Positions 9,988-19,097 of a DNA stretch of 64,000 bases are shown here, piece after piece (within the stretch, counting starts at the first letter, position 1; every line of letters begins with the position of its first letter). The notes beneath the pieces are model-generated. The model was given only the letters and a program-made list of their open reading frames with translations, was not told the origin of the DNA and did not search any database. A program made the position numbers and the translations under genes. The stretch spans positions 1-64,000 of the forward strand of contig JACKCD010000022.1 of the NCBI GenBank assembly GCA_020634215.1, in the 5' to 3' direction. Origin of the DNA: Ardenticatenaceae bacterium. GTDB lineage: Bacteria; Chloroflexota; Anaerolineae; Promineifilales; Promineifilaceae.

Positions 9988-11616
9988 ATGGATGTACAGG
10001 ATTTTTTTGAACAGCCGCTTGATGATCGTTATCGGCTCGAAGAGTTGATAGCTGAGAAAAAGTATATTACTAGTTACATTGCCTATGATACCCAAAAGGA
10101 ACAAACGGTAGCGATTGATTTTCTCAAAGCGGAATATGCCAAAAACAAAGACTTTGTTACGCACTATACGGAACGCATAAACGTGCTGGCACAGATCACT
10201 CACCCCAATTTGCCCAGTGTTCTTGCCTTAGGCAAGCTTCCTAACGGTTCGCCCTACACCGTGCGGGAATATGTTGCTGGCTACCCGCTAACGGAGCGGC
10301 TTGATCAGTTGGCGAAACAGGGGCTGCCGGTTTACAGCATCTATGCGCTGCGTATCATCCGGCAGGTAGCAGAGGCTTTGGCAAAGCTTGAACAGGTTAA
10401 GCTGTTTCATTATGCGCTTGCGCCCGAAAACATCTTGCTCAAAACGTTTACGGTTAAATCGGATGACGCGGTTGTGGTGTTAGACCTGGGAATTCCAACC
10501 AGCATCACCCAAATACTCTCGTTTAGCACCAATGGCAACAGCAGCCATACGGCCTATCTGGCACCGGAACAAACTAAACAGGAGCCGATTGATGGGCGCA
10601 GCCATGTCTATGCGCTGGGGGTTATGCTGTATGAGCTGCTTACAGGGCAACTTCCCAGTAAGCTGGAAGGCAGTTGGGAGCCATTAGTGCGGCAGGTTGT
10701 GCGCGGGCGCACGGCTTTGGAAAAAGCACGCGGTGATTTGACGCATGAAACGTATGCGCTGGTTGACAAATGTTTGCGCCGGGAGCCGTGGCAGCGGTTT
10801 CCAACGATTGAGGCGTTTATTGAGGTGCTGGACAAGGCGATTATGGCTGAAGATGTTCGGATGCGGACGATATCGGATACGGTTTTTGTGCCGCGTCGCA
10901 ACCAACGGCCGTTTATCATCATCGCCCTCAGCCTCATCGTCGTCGTGGCCGTGGGCAGCACCTTCCTGCTGCGCGGGTTATCTGGCAACGAGCCACCGCC
11001 CACCCGCAGTATCAATGCCGCTGCTTTAAGCACCCCACTAGTCGAATCCATTATCATGCCCCCCACCGCCACCCCCACCAGCGAGGCCAGCGCCACGGCC
11101 ACCAACGCCGCAGCGGTTGTTGAGGCCACACCAAGTGCCACAGCTACCAGCGAATTAACGCCTAGCCCCACGGCGATATTAACCCCCTCCCCCTCGCCAA
11201 CGGTGACGGCATCCCCCACGCCGCAGCCCCGCGTGCGGGTTGTTTTTAGCTCAATCAGCGTTCGCACCGGACCGGGGACGCATTATGACACGGTTGCTTT
11301 TATGGAAGAGGGAGAAACGGCCGTTATTATCGGCCGCAGTGACAACCAGGAAATTTGGTACAACATCCAACTCGACAATGGCTCAACCGGTTGGGTTGCC
11401 AGCAGCGTGACTGAAATTGAAGGGGGCGCAGACCCATTAACCATTCCCGTGGCGGCCACCATTCCGCCTTCACCAACGCCAACCGCCACGCCCACCGCCA
11501 CACCCACCATCATTCCGACGGCCACCCTGGAGACAGACGACGGCGGCAGCGGCGGCGGTTCACCTAAGCCACAGCCATCGAGTACACCACCGCCCCTTCC
11601 TACAAGTGGTGGCTAA
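9988..11616 (+). CDS. Transmembrane pseudokinase with SH3b ectodomain
   Basis: A 542-residue paralogue of the gene at 1825. The kinase-like domain (about 13-285) lacks key residues: VAID in place of VAIK (Asp44), and HYALAPEN (141-148) in place of HRDLKPEN, so catalytic Asp and Lys are absent; DLG is at 166-168. A membrane helix (about 309-329) leads to a Thr/Pro-rich linker, a bacterial SH3 domain (about 410-480, with SVRTGPGTHYD and GWV) and a Gly/Pro-rich tail. SH3b domains commonly bind peptidoglycan. It is very likely a catalytically dead receptor that signals by binding, or a scaffold for the adjacent giant proteins. Confidence 0.8.
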   Translation: MDVQDFFEQPLDDRYRLEELIAEKKYITSYIAYDTQKEQTVAIDFLKAEYAKNKDFVTHYTERINVLAQITHPNLPSVLALGKLPNGSPYTVREYVAGYPLTERLDQLAKQGLPVYSIYALRIIRQVAEALAKLEQVKLFHYALAPENILLKTFTVKSDDAVVVLDLGIPTSITQILSFSTNGNSSHTAYLAPEQTKQEPIDGRSHVYALGVMLYELLTGQLPSKLEGSWEPLVRQVVRGRTALEKARGDLTHETYALVDKCLRREPWQRFPTIEAFIEVLDKAIMAEDVRMRTISDTVFVPRRNQRPFIIIALSLIVVVAVGSTFLLRGLSGNEPPPTRSINAAALSTPLVESIIMPPTATPTSEASATATNAAAVVEATPSATATSELTPSPTAILTPSPSPTVTASPTPQPRVRVVFSSISVRTGPGTHYDTVAFMEEGETAVIIGRSDNQEIWYNIQLDNGSTGWVASSVTEIEGGADPLTIPVAATIPPSPTPTATPTATPTIIPTATLETDDGGSGGGSPKPQPSSTPPPLPTSGG

Positions 11617-11651
11617 CTAGCTACAGGTTAACACGAACAGGTATTGCTATC

Positions 11652-14600
11652 GTGAAAAGAAACCGACTATTCTTCATCATTCTGATCATCATCACCGCCC
11701 TCTCCCTGCTGGTTATGCTGGAAGGCGTGGCGACCGCTGTTGCCAACAACCTCACCAACACGACCGCTACCATCCCCCACATTGATTTGAATGGGAGCAG
11801 CCAGCCGGGGCTAGACTTCTACACAGCCTATACCGAAAACATTGGCCTGCTGCCGATTGTGGATACATCTGCCTTGTCCATCACCGACACCGACAGCGTC
11901 TATTTGGCCTCTGCCACCATCACCCTGGTTGAGTTGCTTAACGGCAACGCCGAAACGCTCAAAGTAGACACCAGCGGTACCACGCTTGTTGCCAACTACA
12001 ACGCCAAAACAGGCGTTCTGTCCCTGACTGCGCCCAGTGGTCGGGAAACCTTAACCAACTTTCAAAAGGTACTCCGCACCATATGCTATGGCAACGATTC
12101 TGAAGCCCCTTCTGCCATCCCCCGCACCGTGCGCTTTGTGATTAGCGACGGTAGCACGGAAAGCCCCCCAGCTAACGCTATCATTGACATTGAGCCGGTT
12201 AATGATGCTCCACTGCTTGACAACAGCAGTCCACTGCACCTCTCCGACATCAAAGAAGACGACATCAACAACCCCGGCAACCTGGTTGGCGATTTACTCA
12301 ATAAGCAGGGCAGTTCCTTGATTGATGATTTGGATGGGCCGCTGGAAGGGATTGCCATTGTGTCGGCCAACAACAACGGCGGCAAATGGCAGTTCAAGAC
12401 GGCCAGCATTTGGATAGATGTGGGGAATGTGACGGCACAAACGGCCGTTTTGCTCGACCCCAGCGCCCAAATTCGTTTCCTACCCGCTCCCCAATTCTCC
12501 GGCAGTGCCAGCATCAGCTTCCGCGCCTGGGATCAAAGCGACGGGCACAGCAGCGGCAGCACGGGCATCAACACCAGCAGCAATGGCGGCTCTACCCCCT
12601 TTAGCAACACCATCGCCCAGGCAACCATTGTTGTCGCCCCGCAAAACGATGCCCCTGTCATTGACCTTAACGGCCCAGATGCAGGCACCAAATATCAGGC
12701 TATTTTTACCGAAGATGGTGGCAAAATCGCCATTGTGGATGAAGCCCAGCTCACCGTTACCGACCCCGACTCGGCTCAATTAACCGAGGCACTGGTGAAA
12801 CTGACCAACAAACCAGACGGCAACCAGGAATCCCTGGCTGCCCAGGTTACGCTGCCAGAAATTTCCGGCAGCTATAACGCCAGTACCGGCCAACTGCGGC
12901 TGCAAGGGCCAGCCACCCCCGCCCAATTCCAGCAGGTGCTGCGTTCCATCACCTACAACAACCTATCGCAGAACCCCACCAACAGCGACCGGCAGGTTGA
13001 GTTCACCATCAGCGATGGCATTAGCACCAGCGTGAAGGCCATCAGTACCATTGCCATCAACCGCGTCAATGATGCGCCGGTGTTGAACACCACCCAACCT
13101 TTTACCCTGACGGCCATTGAAGAAGACGACCCCGGCTCGTTGGGCAGCCTGGTTAGCAATATTTTGACCAGCAACAACCCCAATGCGGTAACCGATGTGG
13201 ACAATGATTTTCGCGGCATTGCGGTCATTGGCATTGACAACAGCAACGGCAAATGGCAGTATCGGCTAAATGGCACCACAACCTGGCTGGATTTTACGGC
13301 CGTTTCCAGCATCAGTGCCACCCTCCTCAGCAGCGACGAGCGCATCCGCTTTGTACCCCACGCCAACTACGCTGGCAGTGCCAGCTTCACCTTCCGCGCC
13401 TGGGATCGCAGCGGCAACAGCCCCATTGGTGCCACCAACATCAACACCAACATCAACGGCGGCACCTCGCCTTTCAGCGCGGCTCAGGCCAACGCTACCA
13501 TTATCATCAATAGTATCAACGACGTGCCGATCCTTGACCTGAACGGTGCGGCCTCTGGTCGTGAATTTACGGCCAGTTTTATTGAAGCCCAAGGGCCTGT
13601 CGCCATCGTCTCCCCCACGCTCACCCTGCAAGACGTGGATAACATCAACATCCAAAGCGCCCTGGTGGAAATCAGCAATTTGCTTGACCCCAGCCAGGAA
13701 ATTTTGGGCGTGACCAACCCCGGCAACTTTACGGTCAACTTCAATCCAGCGGCCGGTAGCCTTACCATTTCCGGGCTGGCTCCTATTGACCAATACCAAT
13801 CCCTGCTGCGTACCACCACCTACAACAATCTGTCGCAGGCCCCCACCGATACTGAAAACCGCTTTATCATCTTCACCGTGACCGATGACGGCGGCGGCAG
13901 CAGTGAGCCTGTAACCAGCACGGTGCGTATTAACCCGGTTAACAATGTGCCTGTCATCAACAGCTTTGCCATTACCGGCACTGAGGATGTGGCTATACCC
14001 CTGTCGCTGGGGCTGTTTAACCAACATTTTGCCGACCCCGATGGCGACGACCTGACCGAGCTAAAGATCACGGCGCTGCCAGCTAACGGCACCCTGCTTT
14101 TGGCCGGGACACCCATCGCTGCGGGGCAGCCCATTCCGGCGGCGCAGATTGGGCAGTTGCGCTTTGTGCCGCTGGCCGATTGGTTTGGCACCACCAGCTT
14201 TGACTGGAATGGCAAGGACAATGAAGTGTATCCAGCTAACGGCGGCACGGTGACGGTGACGCTAATGCCAGTGAATGACGCGCCGGTGCTGGGTGACGTG
14301 GGTAAGGAAGGAGACGAGGATCAGCGTCTGTGGTTTAGCCCCGGCGATTTTGCCATGCAGTTTAACGACCCCGACGGTGACTCGTTGATGAGCATCGAGG
14401 TGAAATCGCTGCCAGCGCGGGGAACGCTGCGCTTTGGCGAAACGGCCGTTTCCATCAACGACACCTTTGCCGCCAACACCCTGACCCAGCTTTCCTTTAC
14501 CCCAGAAAAAGATTGGACGGGGATCATCAGCTTTGACTGGAACGGCTCCGACGGTGAACTCTCGGCCGAGGTGGTGGCATCGGTGGTGATGACGATAACG

Positions 14601-15740
14601 GCCGTTAATGACCCCCCCACCCTGACCCCCATTGAAAAATTTGGCAGCGAAGACAATGCGCTCCCCTTTACGCTGGCCGACTTCAACGGTGGCTACAGCG
14701 ACATTGAGGGCAACCCCCTACAAACCATTGAAGTCATGACTCTGCCAGCCAACGGCACCCTACGGCTTGGCAACAACGGTGTGGTGGTTGGGCAAGAGAT
14801 CAACGCCAACGACATCACCAATCTCAAATTTCTCCCGGCCACCAACTGGTCGGGCAATACCAGCTTTGGCTGGAATGCCAGCGACGGCGAGTTTTATGCG
14901 GCTGCAAGCAGCCAGGTGAAGGTAACCATAACGGCCGTTAACGACCCACCAACCCTTGACCTCAACGGCAGCGAACCCGGCACCAGCTACAATGCCGCCT
15001 TCTTGCCCGACAGTGGCACCATCCGCATTGTCTCTCGCAACCTTACCCTCATTGACATTGACAGCGAAGACATCGTTTCTGTAACTGTCACCCTGCAAAA
15101 TCGCCCCGACGGCGACGTAGAATTTCTGACCGCCGACACCACCAGCACCAGCCTCAACCTGTCTTACAACGAAGACACAGGTCTACTTAAAATTAGCGGC
15201 AGTGACACCATTGCCAATTACCAAAAAGTGCTGCGTACCCTCAGCTATCGCAACGACAGCGCCAACCCCACCATCACCACCCGCATCGTCACGTTTATTG
15301 CCAGCGATGGCACCAACAACAGTGAGGTGGCGCAAAGCAACATCGTCCCGCCCTATCAAACCCATTTACCCATCACCCCCAAGCAATTTAAACGCACTGA
15401 CGAGCCTAACAACAGTTGCCAGCAGGCGTTCCCGCTGGCTGCTAACCGGGATTACCACTTCTTGCCCAATGACCAGGAAGATTGGTATCAATTTACCATT
15501 CCAGCCGCCGGTGCTGTCACCATCGAATTAACCAACTTTGTTCCCCAGGGGGACGGCCAGCTTATCGCTTATGCTGGGTCTTGTCCTAACGGATTAACCC
15601 TGCTGGGGCAAAATGGCGACCACAGCACCACGAAAATTCTCAATTTGGGCAATAGACCCGCTGGAACTTATTTCATACGTGTGTTCAACGGCAGCGCACC
15701 CAACACAAAAGATTTATACGGGCTGCGAATCCGTTATTGA
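11652..15740 (+). CDS. Giant secreted cadherin-like repeat protein
   Basis: A 1362-residue exported protein starting at GTG 35 bases after the pseudokinase stop, which suggests co-transcription. A signal peptide (about 1-32) is followed by alternating cadherin-like units joined by VNDAP/VNDPP linkers and a C-terminal PPC-like domain (from DEPNNSC). Units with IDLNG...GT and FRAWD motifs match those in the protein at 3846, showing shared ancestry. Several ITAVND linkers are encoded by the AACGGCCGTT palindrome. DUF11 units are essentially absent. Likely an extracellular structural or adhesive protein. Confidence 0.75.
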   Translation: MKRNRLFFIILIIITALSLLVMLEGVATAVANNLTNTTATIPHIDLNGSSQPGLDFYTAYTENIGLLPIVDTSALSITDTDSVYLASATITLVELLNGNAETLKVDTSGTTLVANYNAKTGVLSLTAPSGRETLTNFQKVLRTICYGNDSEAPSAIPRTVRFVISDGSTESPPANAIIDIEPVNDAPLLDNSSPLHLSDIKEDDINNPGNLVGDLLNKQGSSLIDDLDGPLEGIAIVSANNNGGKWQFKTASIWIDVGNVTAQTAVLLDPSAQIRFLPAPQFSGSASISFRAWDQSDGHSSGSTGINTSSNGGSTPFSNTIAQATIVVAPQNDAPVIDLNGPDAGTKYQAIFTEDGGKIAIVDEAQLTVTDPDSAQLTEALVKLTNKPDGNQESLAAQVTLPEISGSYNASTGQLRLQGPATPAQFQQVLRSITYNNLSQNPTNSDRQVEFTISDGISTSVKAISTIAINRVNDAPVLNTTQPFTLTAIEEDDPGSLGSLVSNILTSNNPNAVTDVDNDFRGIAVIGIDNSNGKWQYRLNGTTTWLDFTAVSSISATLLSSDERIRFVPHANYAGSASFTFRAWDRSGNSPIGATNINTNINGGTSPFSAAQANATIIINSINDVPILDLNGAASGREFTASFIEAQGPVAIVSPTLTLQDVDNINIQSALVEISNLLDPSQEILGVTNPGNFTVNFNPAAGSLTISGLAPIDQYQSLLRTTTYNNLSQAPTDTENRFIIFTVTDDGGGSSEPVTSTVRINPVNNVPVINSFAITGTEDVAIPLSLGLFNQHFADPDGDDLTELKITALPANGTLLLAGTPIAAGQPIPAAQIGQLRFVPLADWFGTTSFDWNGKDNEVYPANGGTVTVTLMPVNDAPVLGDVGKEGDEDQRLWFSPGDFAMQFNDPDGDSLMSIEVKSLPARGTLRFGETAVSINDTFAANTLTQLSFTPEKDWTGIISFDWNGSDGELSAEVVASVVMTITAVNDPPTLTPIEKFGSEDNALPFTLADFNGGYSDIEGNPLQTIEVMTLPANGTLRLGNNGVVVGQEINANDITNLKFLPATNWSGNTSFGWNASDGEFYAAASSQVKVTITAVNDPPTLDLNGSEPGTSYNAAFLPDSGTIRIVSRNLTLIDIDSEDIVSVTVTLQNRPDGDVEFLTADTTSTSLNLSYNEDTGLLKISGSDTIANYQKVLRTLSYRNDSANPTITTRIVTFIASDGTNNSEVAQSNIVPPYQTHLPITPKQFKRTDEPNNSCQQAFPLAANRDYHFLPNDQEDWYQFTIPAAGAVTIELTNFVPQGDGQLIAYAGSCPNGLTLLGQNGDHSTTKILNLGNRPAGTYFIRVFNGSAPNTKDLYGLRIRY

Positions 15741-15963
15741 GCCTACATCACGCTCAGAAAAGCCAAACGGCCGTTTATGGATAGACTAAACCCCGTTTGG
15801 TTCAGGATAGATGACATAAGGTGCGAAGAAATAAAATTGATGTTATGATACAATCTGTTGTAACTCAGACAATATATCTGAGCGCATCAGGCACCGCAGT
15901 TTCGTCATAGGACATTGATGTTTGTGTCGCATGTTTATGCAAATTCATACAGGTAGGGGTACA

Positions 15964-18900
15964 GTGAAGAAAAGCGTACATTTTTCCATTTTCTCAATCG
16001 TCTTATTGATGTTCCTGGTTTCCGCTGGCGCAGTGCAAGCGGCAGGCCCCATTGCGCAAAATGACAGCAATATCATTGCCGAAGGTGCAAGCATTCAAGT
16101 TATTGCCCCCGGCGTGCTGGTCAATGACAGCGATCCCGAAGGTGGCCCGTTGACAGTCACCACCACACCTGTCACCAACCCAACACACGGCACTGTTGTG
16201 TTAAGCAGCAATGGTGCCTACACCTACACCCATGACGGCAGCGAAACCGACAGCGATAGCTTTGTCTATGAGGTGTGCGACAACGAACTGCTCTGCGCCA
16301 CGGCCACCGTGTCGATCACCGTTGTCCCCGTCAACGACCCACCCTCCCCCGTCAACGACTCGATTAGCGTGGCCGAAGGCAGTTCGGCCTCACAATCGGC
16401 TCCCGGTGTGTTGGGCAATGATACCGACCAGGAAGGCGATACGCTTACTGTAACAACCACGCCTGTGACACCCCCTGCTCACGGCACGCTAACGCTTAAT
16501 GGAGATGGTTCCTTCACTTATGCCCATGACGGCAGCGAAACAACCAGCGACAGTTTTGTCTACCAAGTATGTGATAACGGCACGCCCTCGCTGTGCGCCA
16601 ATGGCACCGTCAACATCAGTATTAGCCCGGTGAATGACGCGCCCACGGCTGTAGACGATGAAGCCTCGGTACTTGAGGGCGGAACGCTGGCAGTTCCACT
16701 GCCCGGTGTGTTGGGAAATGATACAGACCCAGACGTAGGTGATTCGCTCAAGGTAAACCCGGTTACGCCAACGGTGCTGCCGCTTCACGGCACGGTGACG
16801 CTTAATAGCAATGGAGCTTATACCTACATTCACAATGGCGGTGAGACAACTTCCGATTCGTTTAGCTATCGCGCTTGCGATGCAGGTACGCCACGCAAAT
16901 GTGATGAAGCAACGGTTTTTATCACTATTGAGCCAGTGAATGACGCACCACAGCCGCAAAATGATACGCTGACGGTGGCCGAGGGAGAAACGGCCGTTAT
17001 TCCCGCCCCCGGTGTACTCAGCAACGACAGTGACCCGGAAAACGGTGTTCTTACCGTTACCACCACCCCCATCAGCGGCCCCAGCCACGGCACCGTAACT
17101 CTGCAAGCCACGGGAGCCTACACCTATACCCACGATGGTGGCGAAACCACCAGCGACAGCTTTGTTTACCAAATTTGTGATGATGGCGACCCGTTTGAAT
17201 GTGCCCAGGCCACGGTGCAGGTGACAATAACGGCCGTTAATGATGCCCCCACCATTGACCTCAATGGCACCGGCCCCGGCACCGGCTTCACCGTCCCCTT
17301 TGCCGTTGGCGGCGGCCCGGTCAACGTCACGGACACCGATCTGGATGTGGTAGACCCTGATGATACGCACCTGGAAACGGCCGTTGTCACCATCGTCAAC
17401 CTCCAGGACAGCGCCGCTGAATCTCTGGTCGCTAACACTAGCGGCACCAGCATCGTCGCCAACTACAACGTTCTGCAAGGGCAACTTGTCCTCACCGGCA
17501 CCGACACCCTCGCCAACTACCGGCGCGTGTTGCGCAGCATCACCTACAACAACACCTCCCTCACCCCCAACACCGCCGCCCGCAACATCAATTTTGTGGT
17601 TAACGATGGCGAACTCAACAGCAACATTGCCACCTCGGTTGTCAGCATCGTGGATTCCAAAATTGCTCTTAGCGTCACGCCGGAACGACAAGATATTAAC
17701 GCCGGGGAAACCGCCCAGTTTACTGTGGTCATCACCAACACCGGCAACGTCTCGCTGACCAATGTCAACGTCGTCAACACCCTGGTAGATAGCTGTGACC
17801 GCACCATTGGCACGCTGGAAGCCGGGAAAATCAACACCTATAGCTGCGAATTCCCCAACGTCATCAACAGCTTCCTTAACCAAACCCAGGTCAGCGGCGT
17901 TGACCCGCTTAACGACACCGTGAGCGATAGCGCCACGACCTTTGTCAACGTCAACAACCCCATCCTCGACATCATTGTGCTGCCGCCAAGCCAAGATGTG
18001 GCTTACAATGGCACGGCCACCTTTAGCATCGGTGTCCTCAACATCAGCAACAACGTTGACCTCAACAATGTCACCATTAGCATCCCCGAAGCACCCAACT
18101 GCAACCGCTCGCTGGGGTCACTGCCGGCTGGTGACGATGCCGGTTATAGCTGTACATTAGCCAACATCACCAGCGAAGTGGTGCTGCTTGCAACCGTAAC
18201 CGCCAACAACGCCAACAACGGTGTCCCCATCAGTGCCACCGACTTTGCCGAAGTGCAGGTTTTTGACATGACGCTGACGCTGACCGCCAACCCTGCAACA
18301 CTGCGGCAGCCCGGTGGCACAGTGCAGTATGCGGTGCAGGTTGTCAACCAAAGCAGCAAAGAGGAATTAACGCTCGACAGTTTGATGAGTGAACCGTATG
18401 GGGACGTAACCGACCCGGACAATCCGCTCATCACGGCCACTAGCTGCGTGGCGGGTGTCACCGTTGCCATCCGTGGCGGCAGCTATACTTGCGCCTTTGA
18501 GGTGGAGATTCTTGGGCCGGCCGGTGATTATGAGGCTACAGTAACGGCCGTTACGTCCGACACGAACAACCGTACCCTGCAAAGAAGCGACACCGTCACC
18601 GTGGAAATGATCCAAAAAATCTACTTACCCGTCATCCCGCACGGTCGGCGCTTTGACGAACCCAACAACTCGCCCTGCCAGGCTTACCCCATCAGCATCA
18701 ACACTACGCACGAATTCCTGGCAAACGACGACAACGACTGGTACCGCTTCTTGCTCGATAACGCCGGGCAAGTAACCGTGGAACTCACCAACTTTGCCCC
18801 CAAAGATGGTCAAATCTGGCTCTGGTCTGGCTCCTGCGACAGCCTCAGCCTCATCTCTATCAACACCATCACCACGGCCAATAAGACCGTAAACCTAGGC

Positions 18901-18993
18901 GAACGCGCCGCCGGTACCTACCACATCCTCATCGTCAATGGTGGCGACTTCAACTTCACCGACCCGTATCAGCTACGAGTCAACGTGAAATAG
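15964..18993 (+). CDS. Giant secreted cadherin-like plus DUF11-like protein
   Basis: About 1009 residues from the chosen GTG at 15964; a start at 15922 would place 14 polar residues before the signal peptide. After the signal (ending near VQA) come four VCBS/cadherin-like units with the recurring pattern GVLxND.DPE......HGTV.L...GAYTY.HDG.E, a cadherin-like unit, DUF11-like units with Cys pairs, and the shared PPC-like C-terminus (DEPNNSPC). It combines the two repeat types found separately in its neighbours. It is the last gene of the surface locus, closed by a strong terminator. Confidence 0.75.
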   Translation: MKKSVHFSIFSIVLLMFLVSAGAVQAAGPIAQNDSNIIAEGASIQVIAPGVLVNDSDPEGGPLTVTTTPVTNPTHGTVVLSSNGAYTYTHDGSETDSDSFVYEVCDNELLCATATVSITVVPVNDPPSPVNDSISVAEGSSASQSAPGVLGNDTDQEGDTLTVTTTPVTPPAHGTLTLNGDGSFTYAHDGSETTSDSFVYQVCDNGTPSLCANGTVNISISPVNDAPTAVDDEASVLEGGTLAVPLPGVLGNDTDPDVGDSLKVNPVTPTVLPLHGTVTLNSNGAYTYIHNGGETTSDSFSYRACDAGTPRKCDEATVFITIEPVNDAPQPQNDTLTVAEGETAVIPAPGVLSNDSDPENGVLTVTTTPISGPSHGTVTLQATGAYTYTHDGGETTSDSFVYQICDDGDPFECAQATVQVTITAVNDAPTIDLNGTGPGTGFTVPFAVGGGPVNVTDTDLDVVDPDDTHLETAVVTIVNLQDSAAESLVANTSGTSIVANYNVLQGQLVLTGTDTLANYRRVLRSITYNNTSLTPNTAARNINFVVNDGELNSNIATSVVSIVDSKIALSVTPERQDINAGETAQFTVVITNTGNVSLTNVNVVNTLVDSCDRTIGTLEAGKINTYSCEFPNVINSFLNQTQVSGVDPLNDTVSDSATTFVNVNNPILDIIVLPPSQDVAYNGTATFSIGVLNISNNVDLNNVTISIPEAPNCNRSLGSLPAGDDAGYSCTLANITSEVVLLATVTANNANNGVPISATDFAEVQVFDMTLTLTANPATLRQPGGTVQYAVQVVNQSSKEELTLDSLMSEPYGDVTDPDNPLITATSCVAGVTVAIRGGSYTCAFEVEILGPAGDYEATVTAVTSDTNNRTLQRSDTVTVEMIQKIYLPVIPHGRRFDEPNNSPCQAYPISINTTHEFLANDDNDWYRFLLDNAGQVTVELTNFAPKDGQIWLWSGSCDSLSLISINTITTANKTVNLGERAAGTYHILIVNGGDFNFTDPYQLRVNVK

Positions 18994-19015
18994 CCGCTAA
19001 GATTTAACAGCAAAT

Positions 19016-19050
19016 AAAAAAGCCCTGCCAAATGGCAGGGCTTTTTGTTT
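19016..19050. terminator. Bidirectional terminator between convergent genes
   Basis: AAAAAGCCCTGCC, loop aaat, GGCAGGGCTTTTT: a perfect stem with A-tract and T-tract on opposite sides, placed between the surface locus (plus) and the M20 peptidase (minus). Confidence 0.9.
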
Positions 19051-19097
19051 GCTTACTCTGTAGCCGAGGATTCCAATCCTCGTTCTTCAAACCCTTT

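Noticed and set aside
16489..17994. A 501-residue open frame antisense to the giant protein gene
   Set aside because: Low-complexity Val/Gly/Asp-rich product with no domain; the plus strand has a clear signal peptide and repeat architecture, so this is a shadow frame of repetitive GC-rich coding DNA.
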